64,000 bases of DNA from positions 21,390,001-21,454,000 of the forward strand of contig CM106585.1 of NCBI GenBank assembly GCA_048013815.1, given 5' to 3'. Source of the DNA: Setoptus koraiensis (lineage: Eukaryota > Arthropoda). Each line of letters starts with the position of its first letter. Positions within the stretch are counted from its first letter, which is position 1. This document shows positions 1-14,790 of the stretch, in pieces. The notes beneath the pieces are model-generated. The model had not been told where the DNA came from. It did no database searches and worked only from the letters and a program-made list of their open reading frames with translations. The translations under genes were made by a program, and so were the position numbers.

Positions 1-1233
1 ATGGCTTGGCCGCAGGGGCCGACTTTACATCGAAAGAATGCGCCATTCCGGAATTCCTCTTCTCTTATCTATTGCACAGTATTATACTGTCAGTATATTA
101 CACTGGGCACAACTGACTTGCGAGCAGAAAGGGACACTCTCTGAGACTCACCGGCGGCCGGCTGTGTTTTTTTTCTGGGAAAAAACTTGCACGTTCGGGC
201 ACGAGGCATTGTTGTCGCCATGTTATCGTGTTAATGCGCGCGCGTCTTATAACGTTAACGCGAACCGGTGTACCGATCGGTATCGACACCAACTGATGTA
301 CAACGTATGTACAATATACGTATAATGTAGAGAGTTCCGGGAAAATCGAGCGCTGCTCGAATAATTACGGCGCTCGCGCTTGCCGGTTCAGCCGGCCTGG
401 ATGTTAGCGGGGGGCCCCTCGAGAAATCACGGCCAGTATTGGCGGGAGAAATGCGAGGGCGCCGCTTGAGCCCGTTCAGTCGATTTCGGCGGTGCGTCGC
501 TGGTGCGCCGATGGTGCAAGCCGGCGAGCCGGACCAACGAACCTGTCCTGTCCTATTCTGTCGGATTACTATGCTAATGAGAGCCACGAGATTAACGCAG
601 CAATTAGAGCTCACTCACAGAGGTATACCCTGGCAAGGGGTGCTGTTGCGACGGGCACGGGCACGGGCGGCGGCGGGGCACGGCGCCACGGCGCGGCAGT
701 GTATCGAAATCATTAGTAAAGTATAAATTATACTCGCGCAATCGTTATCCAACCGATGGTCGGCCCCAAGAGATAACTAGCGACGACACAATCTCAGCTG
801 CTGTGTCCGCGCTGCCGACCGGCTCACTTTGGCCTGCCGAGGCGCGGGCCCCTTTTGCAATTTCAGCCCGGCGGCCGGGCAACTTGGGGTTGGGCGGCGG
901 CCATTTTCGCTACTTGCTCATTCCTGTTTAGTGTTTTGCTTTTTTGGCCGGCGCGTTGGCCTGAGTTCCATTGTCATTAGTGGCTCGAGTCAACACAACG
1001 GCCACTGACAGTGCCAACAACGACAAGACGGATTGCCCTGTTGAGATTGATTAAGAACTCGCGCGGGGCCCCTCGCGGGCCCAGCCGGCCAGACAGGCTA
1101 CACTCGCCAGAGCAGCGCTGACACAAACTGACACTCGGCCAGCCAGACTTATCCACTTAGCCGACTGGTTGGCCCGCAGTGGGGCCCCGCTTGGCCCCAG
1201 CGGCTCGCTGACGGCGAGGTGTTCGCCGCTCGC

Positions 1234-1284
1234 TGTGTGTGTGTGTGCCGATCAATCAGAGAGAGAGAGAGAGAAAGAGAGAGA
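1234..1284. repeat. (GT)n and (GA)n microsatellites
   Basis: A short GT run (about 1234-1247) is followed within 12 bp by a GA run (about 1259-1284). Confidence 0.85.
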
Positions 1285-2970
1285 ATCGGCCCGCCAGTGC
1301 GCGCTACTTCGGGCCACTGCTCGTTTGTGGCGGGCCCATTTATAACTCGGCCGCTGGCCTCTGCTCGCTCAACTCAATGTAACAACGCGTAGATGTTGCC
1401 CGGCCGCGCGCACCCCCGGCGCGGGCCACTCGAATGCGCGCCGCGCGCGGGCCCCTCGACGCTTATCTGGCGCGCCGCGTTTCCGATGAGCGCGCATTCA
1501 ATCTGGCGAACAGAATTAAATTAGGGGCTGCGTTTTGGTGTTTGGCCACTCTGTTACTTTTTTGCTATCTGTCCGTCCGTCTGTCTATCTCATTCTTATT
1601 CTCGGATGCACACTTAATGACCACACCACTATCCCAAATACGGGCCCCAGCGGCGGCGGCGCCAGCAGTTGAGCGGGGCCCCCTCCCGTTGGCAGCGTCG
1701 GCAGCACAGTTTGCATCGGCTTGCCAACTCACACTGTGTGACTCACGCAGCCAGTTACGTAACAAAGTATCATCAAGACACAGCGCCATTATTATTGTTG
1801 TTGCGCGTGCCGCGTTGTGATGGCTCGTGGGGCCCCGCAAAGGTATGCACAGGGGACGCCCGGCTGCTAATCAACTAAAACTCATTAATATTTGCGCAAA
1901 GCGCTCGCTGATTAAGCAGTGATCCAGTTGCGCGATCTCATTTGTTGCTCTCTCGTCACCCGTGCCAACGATGTAGCGGGCCGCTATTTGTATATTAGCC
2001 TCCGCTGTCCGCATGAGATAAGATAAGAAGCCTTTGCAGCCTTGATCACAGTTGGCCGGCCCGCTAAGTCCGGGCCGGCCGCCGGTTCCACAGTGTATGC
2101 ACTGAATGCAGCCGGCCGCTGCATTCAATCTTCCGCTTTCGTTGTTGTTGTTGTTGTTGTTGCTGTTTGTATCAGTGAGCGTCCGCCGATAAGCGAATTG
2201 ACGGCGCAGCGAAATCTAAGGGGGCCCGCAATTCAATTCTTGTCGGCCCAGCGCAGCGAAATAAGCGCACCAAACAGAAGAAATATTAACTAGCGAGCCG
2301 GCTAAAGGCAAATAAATAACGTCGCTCATATCTCATCTGGCCAGACAGGGCGCCGCCACACTCGCCGGCCGCAAATAAGTAGAGCCAAGGGATAAATTGA
2401 GCCACGCGAATAGTGGCCACTTGTCGTCCGATCTTTGACTGTAATTATTTATGCACTGACCCAGTGGCATTGTTTGTCACTTGTCTGGGGGCCAGTTGCA
2501 AGTGGCCGAGACAAGTTTGCGCCCCGCGTGCCACCTAATCAATCTTTTCACAAGGCAATGCCCAACGAACAAGTGGGGCCCTCTCACGGGCTCTTATGCG
2601 GACCGAACCGGATCAGATTGTTGACCAAGTGACAGTTTTGTGCGCAGAGGAAGTGACGCACTGTGGCTCTGTTCTATTATTAAGCGCGGGCCCCCCAGCG
2701 AGCACAATAGTCCGACAGTAGACTCTACTACTGAGTAGAGTATCGCGAAGTGGGCGCGTCCGTCTGGCGGCCGAAGTTAGAATTAGGCACACACACACAA
2801 GAACGTGGCCATTGATTCAGTTTGGATAGATTTAGTGTGGATAGACGGACAGGTCTGGTTTGGCGACAGCAACCCTGTAAGTGTCGCCATAAAACCGGGT
2901 GCGCCCCAATTTGCCAATTGGGCGCAACCGATTTTATTATCGCGCTCCGTCTGTTTGCTGTGGCGCGGAC

Positions 2971-3034
2971 GTTGCCATTGGTTGCCGTTGGTTGCCGGTG
3001 GTTGCCGGTGGTTGCCGGTGGTTGCCGTTGGTTG
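2971..3034. repeat. 10-bp minisatellite
   Basis: About six copies of a decamer of the form GTTGCCGGTG, with single-base variants. Confidence 0.85.
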
Positions 3035-3181
3035 TGGGCTCGCCCGACTGGCGGCCGAAAACTGGCCCCAATCAGGCGAGCCCGCAGCACTCTTGATTTG
3101 AGTTGAGGTATTGGACAATTGCCACTGCATGACATTATAATAACAATAACCGTTATTATTAGCGCCGCCACTAACTAGCTC

Positions 3182-3220
3182 GCCAGTTTGGCCAGTTTGG
3201 CCAGTTTGGCCGGTTTGGCC
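3182..3220. repeat. 9-bp tandem repeat
   Basis: Four copies of GCCAGTTTG, the last with one change. Confidence 0.85.
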
Positions 3221-6180
3221 GCCAGCTCCAGAGCCCGATGACGGCTCGCCAACGAGTCTCTCCGTTGAGCCACTTGGTGGCCGACAAGCGACGGTAGCTC
3301 GCGGATGAGGCCCGTGTCGCACGGCCGCTACCGCGGGCCCAACATTCTGGCTTGGTATGTTAATGTATGCACCACACAACGGGCGCTATCGCGGGCCCCA
3401 AACATTCGAGGCGCCCCGAACACTGTGAGTGTAGCGCGTGTGCGGGCGCCTAGCTCCGTTCGCGCACTTGAGCAAGCAGCCTGTCAGGTTTGTGTGTCGC
3501 GAAGCCGATAATTGCAAGTAATGATGCAGCAATAAATATAATGCTGCTTACATAATATACATCTATGGCGCCCCTGGTGAGTGTGAGAATCTCACACGCT
3601 GCCATCGGTCCGATCATTAGACTGCAATCATTGGCAACCAATGCCATTGCTCCAATGGCGACTAGTTAAAGGTCGCGCCACAATTGGCCACAAGCGTTGG
3701 GCAGCGGCGAGTCGCGAACGCACCTATGCTCACCGTAGCACGGCGGCCATGGCGCGCCACGGTGCGGCGACGGGCAGCTTGCTTTTTAAGCGCCACCATC
3801 CGCACCACCGTTACAGTAGCCGGTTACAGCGCGCACAGGTAGCGGGTAAACGGGCATTAGCGCGGGTAATTTTAGATTTAGACTCTGGCGGCCTTGAGAG
3901 CAAACGAGGGTTCGAGGGGCCATCATCGCGCCCATTATCATCATCATAATCATAATCACGCGTGCAGCCGCACGCGAATTCCGCTCTCGCCGACTCATCT
4001 GATTATGATTTAGGTTACAAGTTTCGCCCGTGGCCCCCTCTCGGCGCACTCGCACACAACAATGGACGAGGGTGGCGCCATTTCATTTCATTAACGTGCC
4101 TGACACACACATCAAAATCAGCGCTTGCCCGTGATCATGAATATCATGGCGAGCTGCCCGTTGGCCGGCCCGGCGCTAATAATCCTTTATCTTGTTGTGT
4201 GTGTTTCGCCCCCCGCGCCCGATCCGCGCGCTCTCTTTTCATTCCGCTCGGATTTTTCCGTTCCTCTGGCCTCTCCGGTCTCTGGTAATGACATACAAAA
4301 TGAACCGATTAGGACAACGCCCCCCCCCTCACGTCCCCCGGCACGGCTGCCAAACAGGGGCCGTCGTGAGCAAACAGGCCGGCGCTCGCAGCGGCAACGG
4401 CCGCGGTTCGGGGCCGCTCGACGGGCCGCTACTGGCGCCCCTCTAGCGACCACAATATTATGGAAATTCAAGCCAATTTGAACAAGATCAATGAACCATT
4501 CACTGACGACGAGCCAGCCAATTGTGAGCCGATGTGGAGCCGGTCGCAACTGGCCGAGCCCAGGCAACAAACAACTTGCTTCCATTTGGCGGGGCCTCTC
4601 AAACTTTTAGCGCGCATATTAAAAAACAACAAAAATAATCTGAATAATTTGTGACTGGTGCATTTCGAACGGGGGGTCATGCGACGGCACGCGTCCGCAC
4701 GGTGCGACAACCAGCGGCCATTCCGATAAATACCTTGTGCGGCCCAACAGAATAACTTGTGTCGATAGACTGAAACCGACTGTCTCTCGCCAACGATTCG
4801 CGCTCGATCGGGGCCCCACAAAATGCGCTCCACTTGACCGAAATGGGCATTTGAGTCGCAGAAACCATCGGTTCGGATCGCTCATGATTCGGCCGAGTGG
4901 CAAGCGGCCGAAAATCGCCTCAGAAGCGGCCGAAAAGCGCCGACAGGCGGCTGGCGACAGAAAGATCTAGTTGGCTTATCGTCAAGCTAATGAGTGCGGC
5001 GCTCTGCTTACTTATTTATTTATGTTTGCGAATCGATCAATTTAATTGGCGCAAACAAACCTGGCGCCGGCGGCTCGCCATTTTTCGCCAGCTTCTCTGG
5101 CAATATTTTCCGCGGCTCCGTTTTGTCGGTTTTGTATGACGGAGCAATTTGGTGAAATAATTTATTTTCGCCTCACAGCTCGCCTCTGTCTTCCGTTGTT
5201 TTTCGCTGTCTTTCGCCTGAAAATGACTGGTCGAAACTGACAGTTTCGCGCTGGCGACGCGACACAACCAGAAATTCTGTTGCACAATTTCGCGCTCGTT
5301 CGGGCTCTGAAATTCACAGTCTGAATGGGCGTTCGGAGCCTCCGAATCGAAGGCAAGAATCGCGCACTCGCGATTCGCTGGCAATTGGCCGGCCAGAGTT
5401 GAGCGCCCGGCTAATTGCAAGCAGTGATTGGTATTTCGACTGCGACCTCGCGAGGCGCTGCCATCGCCGCGCCGTGGCTCAAAGTGCAATTATGTCGCCC
5501 ACCGATGTGCGTCTAGGCGGCCCAGACCTGGCCGCGACCGATCGGCGACCGATCGGCGACCGACTGGCGACCGATCGGAGAACACTCAGTTGTCGACTGT
5601 TTCGTGTGGGGGCGCCCAGCTCTGGTGGCCGTTGGACGGGCCTCGCTAGTGCGCGAAGTTCAGTTTTGCGAGCTCTGTTTAGAGAGTGGACAAATGGCAT
5701 TTTATTTGGGGGTCGCTGGGTGGGTCAGAGAGACAAGTGGGCCGCTTGAGAGGCCCCACTCACAAACAATGCACTCGCCGGCCAGAAGTGGAGAGGTAAC
5801 GGTGAATTGGGGTGCAATTGGCCGTGCCTCCAGCCGACCAAACAATGTTGGCCAGGCCGACCATAAGCTGCACTGGCTGCCAGTGCTGCCGCCTATCTCT
5901 AAATGATGCGGAATTTATTGTATCTGTGATCAGAGAGCTAGGTGATTGGCGCTCGCCAGCAAGCGGCCAGCTCCACTCGGCCAGCCCGAGGGACCGATGG
6001 CTGGCTGAGGCTGGCGGGCCCCAAAAGATAAATCGATAATCCAGCCGAGTGAGCAGCTAGGCTCTCTCTGATGCGGCTACTTAACGGACTCCATATATCT
6101 GATATGATATGTTTAGTGAGCTGCCACTTCGGCGAGCCATTTTGACCAGTGTCAGATGGGCGCTCGCGTTTGGTTGCCCG

Positions 6181-6238
6181 TGTCCGCTTTTGGCTGGTTG
6201 TGTCCGCTTTTGGCTGGTTGTGTCCGCTTTTGGCTGGT
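6181..6238. repeat. 20-bp tandem repeat, three copies
   Basis: Three near-identical copies of a 20-bp unit beginning TGTCCGCTTTTGGCTGG. Confidence 0.9.
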
Positions 6239-9200
6239 GCCATCGTGCACCACTGAGAGCTTGATTGTGGGCGCCCCTAATGGCGCCCGTTCGCTCACTC
6301 GCACTTTACAATGAGCTGCAATCCCGACCGGCTCGCAATTATATAAAAGGTTGTTTGTTTGTTTGCGGGTATCGCTGCAAGACGCTGTTATCCAATCGCC
6401 ACCGGAGTAGCCCCACTGGCTCCATTCTTCGCTCGCCCAGTCGGGCCCCCTCAAGCCAACTCGCCACACGGTTCGCGAAGGGCAGGGCACAAACGTCGCG
6501 GGTGCCCGACATGCCCCAATACTCATATGCTGGCCCTTAATGCCGTGTGACGGCTCTGCGATAAAAGCTAGCTTGTGGCTAGAGATGGCAAAAGTTCTGG
6601 CCCAGTTCAATCCGGCCCAATCCGGCCCAATTCGGTCATGATTGTTGGCGCCAACGCGACGTGATGTGGAAATAAACGAGCTGCACTCAGGCAGTTGCGT
6701 GCGACCCGATCGCTCAGCTGCCTGCGTTTTGGGGGGCCCCTTTTTGAGGCCAGCGAGCGACACTGTATATCTGCTGCAGATACATGCAGCGTGCAAATGA
6801 CATAACACAAATATCACAATTTAACGTCACAAATCTCCATGTCTGGCCTCTTTTCTTCGCGCACAGTCAGGCAGATGACGCCATACATAAGGCCGATATG
6901 TGTGAGATATATCGGAGGTGGCCCCTATCGGCGGGCGAAAACAGAGCCCCAACTTGGCCGGCTCAATAAGCTGCCTGGCTGGCGAATCGAGCTAAATCGA
7001 GTCAAGCCGTGAATCGAGCCGCGAGTCAAGTTGAGTCGAGTCGAGTCGAGGAGCAATACATTGTAATGATCTCGTTGAGGCCACTGCCAACTTGTTAGCG
7101 CCAACTGACATCCGACGGGCCCCGCGAAATCATTGGATTGAAACAAAACAAACAGAGACACTGCCAGTGTCACACTGGCCAGACAGACATCGCTGGCGGT
7201 GATAATTTGTCAGTGATAATTTATCTGCGACAAATCGCCTCTGACTAGCAGACTAACGAGCAGACAAACGACAGCGACCCCGCTCAAACGGTCACTTATA
7301 ACAATTATTACCAGGCGGCTCCGCTGGCTTTTTATCCGCTGGCTTTTTATCCGCTGGCAGGTAACAGTGTCCCGAGCATCAATTCAAAACGCGCGATCGA
7401 CACGCCATCAGCCGGCCGCGTGATCGATGCAATCAGATCCGGTGCACACATGCATTCAATCGAGACAACGGGGGCCCGCCACTTGGCGAGCTATTGGGTT
7501 TTTCGCGATCGGAGCATCGACGCTGCTGTTTTTTTCTCGTTTTTTTTCGTTTTTTCGCGGGCCTTTTTCCCGTCCGGCAAGCGAGGGTGTTGGCCTCTCT
7601 GGCCGAGCCAGTGGCAACAGAAGTGCAAGTTGATTCTCTGCGGCCCTGCCGGCAGTGAATTGAATCAAAATAGGGGGCCAGTTTGCATCGTATGTTGCCA
7701 CTGTAAAAACAGTTTTACGCAGCACAATTGACAAGATTGTTAGATCAATTGTTAGATCAATTGTCGATTGTCAATTGTCCGGTGGCACCGGCCCACTGGA
7801 CAATTGAATTTGCCAGTTTGACAGTTTCAGTTCACCTGACAGATGAGAATAAATTATCCACGAGTGCGGCAAGAGGCCGCCAAGAGAGGGCGCACACCCG
7901 ACTGACTGTCACTGTTTGTTGGCACAACCAGTTGGAGGGGGCGCTCTGCAAAAGTGTCACGCACACGGGACAGCATACGGGTCAGGCGACGCCAATCAAC
8001 TGGGCCTCGATATGGTCGGGACGCGCCCGTCTGCATGTCCGCGATATCGACCGTTATACAGCCCGTATACGGCCTGTATATTATAAATCATTTGTAGCGC
8101 AATGATATATCGTTTGTGCCGCAATGATGTATCAATCGCAATACACAAGCCGTAAGCTGAGCGCGCCGAGCTGGGCCCCAACTTGGGCCGAGACTCGGGG
8201 CTCGGCATTTCCCGTTCTGTCGCGCCGACCGCGGGGCCCCCGTTGCCAGCGATCTCTGGCGGCGCTGTGCGTATTTCCGGGAGTGTGTATGTGCAAAATG
8301 TGTCCCATTTTTGGCAAGCGAGTCACGGCACTGAACAATGATGCCCGCACTTGATTTCATTTGATCGCACTCACTGTGCCGCACTGAATTGATTCGCTGG
8401 CCAGTGAACGAGGCCAGAAATTGGCCAGAAATTGGCCACGAGGTAACCAGAAATTGGCCAGAAATTGGCCGGCCGGGCAGCAGCCGGCAGGCACAAAAGG
8501 GGCCCACAGAGAGCGGAGAGAATCAAGTTGATGGCGCCGAGTCGACAGTGTCGAGGCGCCGCTCAAAAGCGCCCCTTCCGGCGGGAACATGCACTGCGTG
8601 CAGGCATGTCCCGTGTGCAAACACATACAATGTTTATACTGGCGGCACACGCACACAACGGCGCAGATATTGACAAAGAAATTATATAAGATTACACCTA
8701 CACTCTTGGGCACGTATTTTTCACGCGCTGCATGCTCCACAAAACAGGCACACGTCGGCCGGCGGCGCGACAATTTCCGGTTTGGAACCGGCGCGAAACT
8801 CAATCAAGCCAATACATGACCAGCACACAATTAGTCTAGCGAGCAAAATGTCTAGCGAGGGGCCCCGTGCGACTCGCTTGTTGTCTCGCGCTGTGTGTCG
8901 TTGTCTGCACGGCGCACGAATCTCATCATCCAATCTGATCTCGTTTGATCATATCGCACCAAACGGAGCAAATGTCCAACGTGCCCGGCTTGGCTGTGTC
9001 ACGATTCTCGGCTCTCAACTCTTAACTCTCGACTCAAGAAATCAATTATCTTTCCAGACTCGCTGTGACTCGCGGCCAGCCCCATGCCCGGCACACAAAC
9101 AACCGCCAGTCGCAAACAATCGTTGCCTTTATCTGCCTCTATCGCCTATTAGGCTACACAAAGACAGTTGTTGCATAATACGAGCGCACAACACAATGTC

Positions 9201-9585
9201 TAGTCATACTTTGAGTCTAGTCACTAGACAAACCAATCCGCATTTTGCATTAACACTCGCAAATGTCGGGCCCCGGGCACAATTACATGATTGTTGGGCC
9301 CGTTGAGCGCGCCGACGAGATGGCGAGCGACACAGAGATAAATAAACGTTTGAGTACGCTTGCCAAGTGCGCCCTCTATGAGCGCATTTAGCTAGTAGAG
9401 GGGCCCACGGGGCCCCCATCAACTAAAAACAAACACGCCAGATGACGCCACAATGGCCTGGTCAACACGTTCGTTACGCAACAACCAAACGTTCGTGGCG
9501 TCATTGTTGACGCGGTCATGGTCTGGTTACCTTGTGTGACGTGCACCACTCAAGACGTTGCCTTTCTTGCGCCCGCGGGGGAGCC

Positions 9586-9660
9586 TCATTTCGCTCATTT
9601 CGCCCGTTTCGCCCATTTCGCCCATTTCGCCCATTTCGCCCATTTCGCTTATTTTGCCCA
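9586..9660. repeat. 9-bp minisatellite
   Basis: About eight copies of TTTCGCCCA, degenerating at both ends. Confidence 0.9.
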
Positions 9661-12600
9661 GATGGCGCGATGGCTGTCAAGCGAGCGGACGCCGCTTCTC
9701 AATCTGGCCAGATATCAGATCAATTTTCAATTATCCGACCACGAGAACAATGAACAGGCGAGCAAGCGAGCCCACAACAAATGACAACTTTGTTTGTTTG
9801 TGTTGCGGGCCCCAAAGATTTCACCGGGCTGATTTAACTGGCCAAATGAGATTGCACCGGCGTCCTCTCGTAGACGATGATGAAATCATTTTGGTGACAC
9901 ACACACACACACTGGCGTCATTGATCAATGAACATATGACTAGCACATGTATATTAATGCGACGCCATTGTACGCCGACGAGATATATATGAGATTAGGC
10001 GACATTGCGTATGGCAGCCGCTAGAGGCGCCCACTAATGCAACTCGATGCAAACTGTCACTAGCGCCCATCATCTGGCTGGCTCGCCAATCGACTCGCCA
10101 GTTTAATATCCGTTGTTGCTCATCGGCAATTCATCCATTCACGCGGCCATGATTTAATCGGGCAGAACAGATGCCAGACGCCAAGCAGCGGACGAAACGT
10201 GCATCAAAATGTATCCAAAATTGATTTGACACACGCACACACACAAGCCAACGGTTAATATCCAGACAGACTTGCCAGCACAATTGTATCACGCTGAGCG
10301 GGCCCCTCGTCGCCCCTGCACCCATCGCGTTACCTGTGCTGGGGCCCGGCTCGGTTTTTCTTGGCCGGCGTCGTCGTCGTCGTCAATTGCAATGCCGGCA
10401 AAACGGCCGGCTCGAAAACAACCGTTCGCACCTGGCGGCGGGCCGAACGGTCGCCAACAGAGGCCCCGCAGCAACTCAAGTTACAAGCCCGTAATTTCGT
10501 CTCGGGCTCACTGATTCCGCATTGACTATGCGTCGCCAGAATGCTGCTGTTGGGATGGGGCGACAAGATGGGCTGGATTTGCTGTCACCATTGAACATTC
10601 GTCGGCTTGTCGGCGGGCCAGACGAATGTTCCGTTTTGGCGAATTCGGTTGGTCGGAGACGCGCCGGACCGTGCGTCTATATTGTTTGGCGCCGCCTGAC
10701 GAGTCTGGCGTGTCTGGTGTGCATTTTTTGGGGCCCATTCTCATGGTGATTGTCACGGATAAACTGGCTAAATCAATAAACTGCGCCCAGTCAACACACA
10801 CACACACACACACACCCATGCGCCTCGTTGATGCTAGTCGACTGGCGCGTCAACACAACAATCGATACGGCAGCGCCAACAACGACCGATGAGGCCCATT
10901 CCGTCAGCGAGAAGCCGACAAACTGGGCCAGACATTCGGTGGTATCGGTGTCACATTTAATGCCATCTTGTATTCATGTCGCCCCAATCAAGTTTTGTGC
11001 CATGTTAATAACATGATGTTATCCACACAGTAATCCGGCGCGCTCATCAAGCGGCTCAATGCGTATGATTCAGTGATTGATCAACGCTGGACATCGAAAC
11101 ACAATGGTTCGGTTGTTGGTTTGGGGCCCGAAACAATGGGGCCGCGTGGCGTAAATCACTTCATACATTCGGCACATTTGACGGCACAAGTCGTGTACTA
11201 CAAGACGTGCCTGGCCACCGAGCCCGAGCGTATTTTGTTTTCTGCCTGACAGTTTTCTCGCCTCGGACGAGACGAATTATCCACCAGAGTTGTACAGGTG
11301 AGCGATGGGCAAAATGAGCGAAAATTGGCGCCAAAATGGGCAAAAATTGGCACTAAAATGGACTATGGGTGCATGCAAATTATGTGCAAATTAGAGCGAG
11401 CCAGCGCGGATTGCCGTGGGTGGCTCGCTCTAATTTGCTCGCTCGCTAGCAGCTAACAGTCGTCTCATGCCGTTAGTAGCCGAAGCTTATGGTGAGAGCC
11501 GATTCTCAAAATCGGATTTTGTGAGCGAGTGAGGCGCCCCTTTTCGCACGCGTGTTTATCCGCTTGTGGGCGCTGTTCGCAGCCCGGTCACACAATAATA
11601 TCGTGACAGTATAGAGCGAGCATAAGGCCGGCCCAAAGTGGGCCCCATTTCGTTTGGGCCCGATGGCTCGCTGATTGTGGGCAAGACACGGCGAGCCATT
11701 GTGCTGCGAGCCCCGGGAATCGTGTCATGATTTTATGGTCTTGGCGCGACACAGCGAGCGTGGCGTATTTGTGGCGAGCTATAAATATATTTCATTTATA
11801 AATATGATGTGTTGGCTGGCACTTACATATTCTTGTGATGCCCAAAATATAAAGGGGCTTCGGCAAATGTTTTAGTTGCTATGTAACTATTATTGTTATT
11901 AGTATCAGTGTGACTATTTGCAACTGAGTCTATTGTCGCTGTTGGGGCCGCCCGGAGTGTCGTGCGTCGGGCATATGAATTATCGTGTTAGCAGCGGCCA
12001 GTGGGCCCCATAGCGGCAATATGTGCAACTTGCAACAACCAAACAACAACGTGACCTGATAATACGCACCAGCACAGGATACTCACGAATTTAACGACGA
12101 CGTGACTAATGATGATAATTCCGTCACATTACCGCCAGATAGCGCCGGCCATCGGCCAGCCAGTCAGCCATTCAGCCAGTGGGGCCAGCGGATCGTCCGA
12201 TGAGGCCCCTGGCCGGCGCTAAACTCGCTGCAACTCGATGGCTTTTCGGCCGCTCGCCGCTATGTTTGTCGGCCGATATTTAACTAGCTGAATATATCAT
12301 TAACACGCCAGATGATATTATCATGGTGACGAGCATAATAATAATAATAATTTATCGTTGCTTGGCTGGGCCCAAGCTTATACTTATTTCGCGCGAATTC
12401 GCTCTCCACTAGCGCCCAGTTATAACTTACAGCACTCAACATGTGACTTTGCCCAGTCACTGGAGTCTAGTGGCCCCTAAATGATGTGGCGCCCACTATG
12501 TCTGCTGTCGTGCACTAATCTAGTGCTGGCACTCGCCAGCGGGGCCCCCACGCACCCCAGCAATAGGCGCGTCTTGCTTGCATTAATTATCACCCGCCGC

Positions 12601-14790
12601 AGCGCCAATATCCGGCCATATCCTCGCGCCAGCTCTAAACTCGCCCCAAAGTCAGCCCAACTCGGCCTAAAGCCAGCCCAAACTCGGCCTAAACTAGCCC
12701 AAACGAGCCCAAAATGGCCCAAAATGGCCCGAACTGGCCCGAACTAGCTATCTTGCCCAGTGCTAGCCAGCCAGATAATATGTCGCTAGCGACACAGTCT
12801 CCAGTCTCCAGTGGCTCGGCCGGCGGAAGCTCTCTGCGGGCCCTCTGGTGGGCAGCACGTGCACAGCACGCGCAACTCGTTCGTAACGAGTGGCGGCTAC
12901 GGCGGATAACGAGGTGCCAACTGCTATGATAACAGCAGCAAACAGCAGCCGAGCTGTGAGCTCACACTCGCAGTCAGGGGCCCCCATTGTGGCGCATGTC
13001 GGCGCGTCAGGCTGCCAGGGGCCCCAGATCAGATGCCGCATGATGCCTAATAGTTGCTCAAACACTTGCCGTTGCTGCCGTAATGAGATAAGAGCGCCGA
13101 GGTCTTGTCAAAGGGCGTTGCCAGCGCCCACTTGCAGAGCGCCAACGTGAAGGGCAGAGGGCGCTTCTTGGGCCCTTTAATATATATGTATAACAGTATA
13201 TATCAAATTAGAGTGAGCCGAGTTAAAGTGTTCGTTCGCAGTGCAGACAGTGTGCACCAGGGTGTGCACCGGAGCACCATTACGGCCGCTGCCGGGCCCA
13301 CACTGGCCACCTAACGGTTGATTGGTGAATGTGTGTTATGCAAACAAGTAATTGTTGTATCTCATACTTATTACAATCAACGCGCAATATAATGTGTAAT
13401 ATACAAATTTGCGCTTGCCTACGCTCCCGCAAACACCTAGCTAGATACACCTTGCTCTTGCAGCTCCATCTATCTTGTCGGCTGGTCCCCCGTGCGCCCC
13501 GTCGCACGCTGACCCGCCAGTCTCCCGGGGTATTAATACATATTCACGTATTGATACATATTGCAGTGATGCATATTATACCTTTATGGCTCGGCATCAC
13601 GGTCAGCGGCGGCACGGCTCGTTATGCGCCTAGGTCCGTTTGCGCGCCCTCGCCAGAATAGGGCCCCGGCGAGTGCGTGGCCGACAGCTCTTAGCTGGCC
13701 CGTCATTGCGAGGGGCCAGCGCAAGTGGATTAGGCAAATTGTATTGACATTCAAGTAGCGCTCCGACAAGATTGATCGACCTTACCACTTTGGCGACGAA
13801 ACACTAATAGTAGTATTGATGACGGCCGCCAGTTTAGCTAGTCTGCCGTGCGGGCCAAATATTAAACTGGCGCCATGCTCAAACTGTAACCTTATGCCGC
13901 CCGACCGATCGGCAGCCGCATCGACTCGATGCCGTCGAGAGGAAATTTAAGTTGGGCTCCCTCTGTCGTCGAAACGGATGTGATTATGTGCTGGAAACAT
14001 AATACACACTTGCCGAAACAAACCGGCGCCATCGACGAACCGGCCATCAACTGCAGCAGCAGCAGCAGTGGACTCTGATTCGGGGGCCCCCCGCAACCAA
14101 AGATGGCGCCATAATGCTGCCGAGAGACGCTCGCAGCTTCGTGGCAGCGTGAGCGACTAATGGGGCTCGAGACCCGACGGCGAGGGGCGTCTCGATGATT
14201 AGGAATAAATATAATTATATAATTGCCGGGCTGGGCCGCGTTCGCTGGCCGCCATCAAAAGAAGCGCCCAGTTTAAAGTCATTATTGGATGGGTCCCAAT
14301 GGCAACAATGTTCACGCTTGCACGCTTGCATGAGGGGGCCCCTCTGACTTGCGCGGGGCCCCGCTGACGAGGCGATCGCTGGCGCGCTGTGATTGTTTCG
14401 CGCACAAAGTGATTTGGTTGCAACTTGCAAGGTTCGCCAACGATAATTAAGCCGGCCCCAGCCCCCCAGTCGCAAACGCCATGGCACACAATGGCTGCTG
14501 GAGATCGGGGGCCCGGTCGCGCCGATCACACGATCAAATTTCACCATGACCATAAACACCAAACACTGGCCTAGACACTGTGCGCGTTGAAGAGGCCGCC
14601 AGATTGTTATTAATGCCCGAATAGATTATTCAGATTAAATCTAGGCGGCGGGTCGGGCCGGTGGCCAGCGCAGGGCCCGATAACCGGGCGCTATAACAGT
14701 CAGTTTGATTGTCCGGGCCGCCGGCGAGTCAATGTAATTTGCCTAAGAAGCTCGCTGTTTATCGCCGCTTTTATCCGTGCCAGCCAGCCC

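Larger units (their letters stand above)
1..14700. other. GC-rich gene desert, part 1
   Basis: I see no convincing gene here. Both strands carry many open frames of 60 to 220 codons, but they overlap each other, lack recognisable domains and have the low-complexity Arg/Ala/Pro/Gly make-up expected of translated GC-rich noncoding DNA. The stretch contains many copies of the palindrome GGGCCC, short (GT), (GA) and (GTT) runs, and several minisatellites listed separately. It could be intergenic regulatory DNA or introns of a gene with exons outside the window. Confidence 0.6.

Noticed and set aside
8231-9420. GGGGCC runs suggestive of a C9orf72-type hexanucleotide expansion.
   Set aside because: The hexamers are dispersed singly and as palindromes, not in tandem.
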